Source of the DNA: Petroclostridium sp. X23
GTDB taxonomy: Bacteria > Bacillota > Clostridia > SK-Y3
Direction: 5' to 3'
Length of the DNA stretch: 64,000 nucleotides
Assembly: GCF_030013905.1 (NCBI RefSeq)
Contig: NZ_CP124862.1
Span: forward strand, 3,661,051-3,725,050
Below the pieces are notes generated by a model. The model ran no database searches, had not been told where the DNA came from, and saw nothing but the letters and a program-made list of their open reading frames with translations. Position 1 is the stretch's first letter. Each line of letters starts with the position of its first letter. Positions 60,763 through 64,000 of the stretch are shown piece by piece. The position numbers and the translations under genes are program-made.

Positions 60763-62256
60763 CTACTCTGCCAGCATAAGTAATTGTTTTGTTGTCCAGT
60801 CTTTGTTGCGGCAAATTCTAGGGATCGATGTCCATTTGTTATCATAGTTAAAATAAAACGCGTTCACAATGGTTAGTTCTGATGTAGAAGTTGCAAAGGG
60901 CAGTCCATCAATGGGCCAGGCCATTACAATGCCATTTTGCTTTATCCATAGATTCACCGGCAAAGATTGCAGTTCTTTAGGAGGAGTCACTAAGGCAATC
61001 TCGAAGTTTTGATAGTTGTTTAGCTGCTCAATCAAAGCATAGATATGTTGGCGAAAGTGATCTTTAGAAATCATCACATCACATTGAGCAATTGTTGATA
61101 ATTCAGGACAATAAATACTATTTTCTTTTGCAGCTTGTTCTATTTTTTCGATATTATAGATATGGCGGACGTGGTATTTAGAAACATTCTCATAAAAACT
61201 TTCATTTAGCTGCTGATGAAATTGTACGCATTGCTCCACATGTGCTCTATCCACTTGATTCTCAATGAGAATATCTTCTAGCAATTTTCTCGGCATACTG
61301 GAGAAGATAGGTACATCGCCATAAAAATAAGAAGATTCTCTTATCTTTCCTTCCATAATAAATTTATTTAATAATTTATCTATGCGTTTCATAGAATATT
61401 TTTCAATTAATGGCCGACATTCCGATACGAGCGTATTAAATATCCATTCACACTGCTTTATAGTTACCGGATCGGTATAAAAAGATGTATAGCGGTTTTT
61501 AGAAGGCTCTATGGAAGTCATTCCGGATACGGCAGCGGCGTTTTGTACGATAAAGAGTGTCATTTTAAATGGAGTATCGGAGTATCTCGGGTAGAACCAT
61601 GACTCAACACTTCCTGTCATATGAAGTGGAAGCCATTGATTAACAATGGATGCAAGATTTTCAACTTCCCGGTCCACCCAATGAATAATTCTAATCTTAT
61701 GTTTTTTCATGATAATTTTAGTAAGCTTTTCTTTCCACATTTCTAAAAAATACGGATCTTCCGTTAACCAAGACATGTCTTCTTGGCTGACTAATAAAAG
61801 CTGTTGTCCTTCCGGCATAGAAAGAACACATTCGAGAAACTGGATAACAGCAATGCGTCTTCCTTCATTGCCGGTGTATACTTTATAGGTTGCTTCATAG
61901 CTGTATTGAGGACTGTGTAAAAGAGAGACCGCGGGTACTTGAATATGTGGTGACATTTTTGGGTCTGTCAGCCATCGGCAAAAACAAGAACACAGTGCTT
62001 CTCCGGAAGTTGTATCTACTTGAGGATCATAAGCAGTTAGCAGATCTTTTATGATGTCTTGTCCGCTGATTCTTTCGATAGATAAAAAATATTCAGCTAT
62101 TTTCTTCAGGTAAATGGAACGAGCAGATAAAGGGCGGCGATTATTTTTCCACTTGCTAATTAATGAGTGATCTATATAAAGAGCTTTTGCCAGTTCTTTG
62201 CCAGAGATCCCGGTGACATTCATCAAATAGGAAAGCTTTGAAGTATTTGTATCCAT
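60763..62256 (-). CDS. Uncharacterised HTH protein with large C-terminal region
   Basis: A 497-residue protein of unknown function. Residues 8-42 form an XRE-like helix-turn-helix (GISGKELAKALYIDHSLISKWKN). The remaining 450 residues show no family I can name; they are soluble-looking, mixed helix and strand, with a cysteine cluster CSCFCRW near residue 88 and no membrane helix. It may be a one-component regulator with a large sensor part. The ATG follows AAGGTGGTGAGG and a promoter is visible. It sits between fabZ and murC, whose neighbourhood gives no target. Confidence 0.75.
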   Translation of the reverse strand: MDTNTSKLSYLMNVTGISGKELAKALYIDHSLISKWKNNRRPLSARSIYLKKIAEYFLSIERISGQDIIKDLLTAYDPQVDTTSGEALCSCFCRWLTDPKMSPHIQVPAVSLLHSPQYSYEATYKVYTGNEGRRIAVIQFLECVLSMPEGQQLLLVSQEDMSWLTEDPYFLEMWKEKLTKIIMKKHKIRIIHWVDREVENLASIVNQWLPLHMTGSVESWFYPRYSDTPFKMTLFIVQNAAAVSGMTSIEPSKNRYTSFYTDPVTIKQCEWIFNTLVSECRPLIEKYSMKRIDKLLNKFIMEGKIRESSYFYGDVPIFSSMPRKLLEDILIENQVDRAHVEQCVQFHQQLNESFYENVSKYHVRHIYNIEKIEQAAKENSIYCPELSTIAQCDVMISKDHFRQHIYALIEQLNNYQNFEIALVTPPKELQSLPVNLWIKQNGIVMAWPIDGLPFATSTSELTIVNAFYFNYDNKWTSIPRICRNKDWTTKQLLMLAE

Positions 62257-62286
62257 AACCTCACCACCTTTTGAATTAATATATTA

Positions 62287-62316
62287 ATAATAATAAAGTT
62301 GTCCACTTTTTGTCAA
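62287..62316 (-). promoter_or_regulatory. Sigma-A promoter for the HTH gene
   Basis: On the minus strand TTGACA (62316-62311), 18-bp spacer, TATTAT (62292-62287), 31 bp before the ATG. Confidence 0.6.
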
Positions 62317-62346
62317 TCAAAAAATATTGACGACAGGAGTTGTTTT

Positions 62347-62392
62347 AAAATGGAAATCCCCATGCTTTCAACGCATGGGGATTTCCATTTAT
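62347..62392 (-). terminator. Terminator after murC
   Basis: Perfect 18-bp stem AAATGGAAATCCCCATGC (62348-62365) with 62373-62390, 7-nt loop; reads as a terminator on the minus strand 20 bp after the murC stop. Confidence 0.88.
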
Positions 62393-62412
62393 ATTTTTAG
62401 GAAGTTTCTTGT

Positions 62413-63834
62413 CTAAGCCATCGCTCTTACAGTTGTATCCAATTCACATTTTTCCAAAAACATTTCGCCTACCCGATGAACATCCCCGGCACCCATTGTA
62501 ATGATAACATCACCTTCTTGGACGTTTTGCAATATATAAGATGTTATTTCATCAAAGCTTGAAATGTATTGCGCATTACATCCGTTTTCAGCTAGTTTTT
62601 CTACCAGGTTTTTCGAATGAATTTTTCCATCATCCGGTTCTCTGGCAGCATATATATCGGTAATGATGACTTTATCAGCCTGATAAAATGCATTGGAAAA
62701 CTCATTTAGCAGTGCGTAGGTCCTGGTATAAGTATGCGGCTGGAAGATGCACCATAATTTTTTGTGGGGAAATCTGGACGCTGCACCAAGCGTAGCTTTT
62801 ACTTCTGTAGGGTGATGTGCATAATCATCCACTACAGTGATTCCATTTGCACAGCCTTTAATTTCAAAGCGCCGATGGGTACCTCTAAAAGAGAACAAAC
62901 CATCAACGATACATTCTACAGGTATTCCGGCAGCATAAGCGCAGGCTGCTGCTGCCAAAGCATTATATACATTATGCATGCCCGGTATATTGAGTTGTAT
63001 AGATGCAAGCTTGCTGCCTCTATACAAAATATCAAACTTAGGGAATCCGGAGGTGCTAAATGTGATATTCTCAGCTTTCCAATCGTAATGTCCGTCTTTT
63101 ATACTGTATGTAAAAATGGTGCAGTTTATTCCTTCCAGTGCTTGAAGAACATTAGGGTCATCCCCGCATGCGACGATGTATCCATCTTCAGGAACCAATG
63201 CTGCGAATTTTCTAAATGCTTCAATAATATGGCTTAAATCTTTAAAATAGTCCAGATGATCTTCCTCAATATTTAATATTACCCCAATATAAGGATAGAA
63301 TTTTAAAAAGCTTTCTACATATTCGCATGCTTCTGTTACAAAGTATGTACTTTTTCCCGTGCGGACATTGCCTCCGATAGCATCCAATTCTCCGCCTACC
63401 AATACAGTGGGATCTAATTTGGCATTTAGCATAATAGAAGAAATCATTGAAGTAGTAGTCGTTTTTCCATGAGTACCTGCCACTGCGACAGCATGGTGAT
63501 ATTTTTTCATGATCTCACCAAGAAGCACAGGGCGTTCAATAATGGGAATTCCCAATTTTTTTCCTGCTTGAATTTCAGGATTGAAATCTTTCACCGCAGC
63601 TGTATAAACGATAAGATCCGCACCATCAATATTATTTTCCGAATGATGTAAAAAAAATTTCACACCTAATCTTTTTAATTTATCGGTTAATGGGGATTCT
63701 TTCATATCCGAACCGGATACAATGAATCCACTGCTAACAAGTATTTCTGCCAGAGCACTCATGCTGATGCCGCCAATTCCGACAAAATGCACATGCGTTC
63801 CTGCCTTTAGTAATTCAAGTTTAAATTCTGTCAA
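62413..63834 (-). CDS. murC: UDP-N-acetylmuramate--L-alanine ligase
   Basis: A 473-residue Mur ligase adding L-Ala to UDP-MurNAc in the cytosol. VHFVGIGGISMSALAEIL is the N-terminal nucleotide-sugar domain, GTHGKTTTTSM the P-loop (about residues 120-130), EACEYVESFL and NIEEDHLDYF the central-domain metal and carbamylation region, and VVDDYAHHPTEV the C-terminal domain start. A GTG 9 bp upstream opens the frame, but TTG at 63834 has better spacing (8 bp) from GAGGAG. Ended by its own terminator. Confidence 0.95.
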   Translation of the reverse strand: MTEFKLELLKAGTHVHFVGIGGISMSALAEILVSSGFIVSGSDMKESPLTDKLKRLGVKFFLHHSENNIDGADLIVYTAAVKDFNPEIQAGKKLGIPIIERPVLLGEIMKKYHHAVAVAGTHGKTTTTSMISSIMLNAKLDPTVLVGGELDAIGGNVRTGKSTYFVTEACEYVESFLKFYPYIGVILNIEEDHLDYFKDLSHIIEAFRKFAALVPEDGYIVACGDDPNVLQALEGINCTIFTYSIKDGHYDWKAENITFSTSGFPKFDILYRGSKLASIQLNIPGMHNVYNALAAAACAYAAGIPVECIVDGLFSFRGTHRRFEIKGCANGITVVDDYAHHPTEVKATLGAASRFPHKKLWCIFQPHTYTRTYALLNEFSNAFYQADKVIITDIYAAREPDDGKIHSKNLVEKLAENGCNAQYISSFDEITSYILQNVQEGDVIITMGAGDVHRVGEMFLEKCELDTTVRAMA

Positions 63835-64000
63835 ATATAACACTCCTCACTTGCCCTGAACCTAAAGAAAATTAGGACTTTTGGGTTATTATCAATTATT
63901 ATCAATTATAACACAATATATTCATTGGTTTCTTCCATTATATATGAATGAGATCATAAATGAAAAGGATTTTTGATGATTCATAGGTTATTTCTCATAA

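Overview
The window reads as chromosomal DNA of a low-GC, endospore-forming, flagellated, Gram-positive anaerobe of the class Clostridia; no genus is claimed. The basis is the spore genes (spoIID, a spoIIQ-type M23 gene, spoIIID), the flagellar rod genes, a nine-gene V-type ATPase operon with a sodium-binding rotor signature, formate-tetrahydrofolate ligase, an S-layer-anchored surface protein, and a gene order shared with Bacillus subtilis. No rRNA, tRNA, prophage, transposase gene or CRISPR array was seen.

Layout. 1-8.2 kb: end of pheA, a MazG-like gene, yybS-gdpP-rplI-dnaB (same order as in B. subtilis), tilS-hpt. 8.4-19.6 kb: ftsH, an MFS transporter on the minus strand, a FlK-type thioesterase, fhs, tsaE-tsaB, rpiB-upp, a dCMP-deaminase-like gene and glnS. 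19.9-28.5 kb: one 2856-residue secreted SLH protein carrying PHP-type and 5'-nucleotidase-type phosphoesterase domains, with a Pho-box-like repeat array upstream. 28.6-38.1 kb: gltX (minus), a chemoreceptor, a PLP aminotransferase, trpS, a tagO/wecA-type transferase and wecB. 38.2-47.2 kb: the V-ATPase operon in Enterococcus hirae ntp order. 47.3-60.7 kb: rpoN (minus), ywmB-murA-spoIID, a glucarate dehydratase, spoIIQ-like, spoIIID (minus), mbl, flgF/flhO, flgG/flhP, flgJ-type rod protein, a NAGPA-domain protein and fabZ. 60.8-63.8 kb: an uncharacterised HTH protein and murC, both on the minus strand.

How genes work together: c-di-AMP turnover, replication and translation at the left; tRNA modification and nucleotide salvage (tilS, tsaB/tsaE, hpt, upp, deaminase); envelope building (tagO, wecB, murA, murC, mbl, fabZ); sodium or proton energetics (ntp operon); sporulation and motility. 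The surface phosphoesterase probably releases phosphate or nucleosides outside the cell.

The most striking non-coding signal is repeats. At least six different word families, all with an exact 7-bp period, occupy 14 intergenic gaps, often starting at the stop codon of the upstream gene and returning as the reverse complement before the next gene. A separate GC-rich hairpin family has varying stems that still pair, and two 159-172 bp elements with AT-rich terminal inverted repeats bracket the deaminase gene. Many genes start with TTG.
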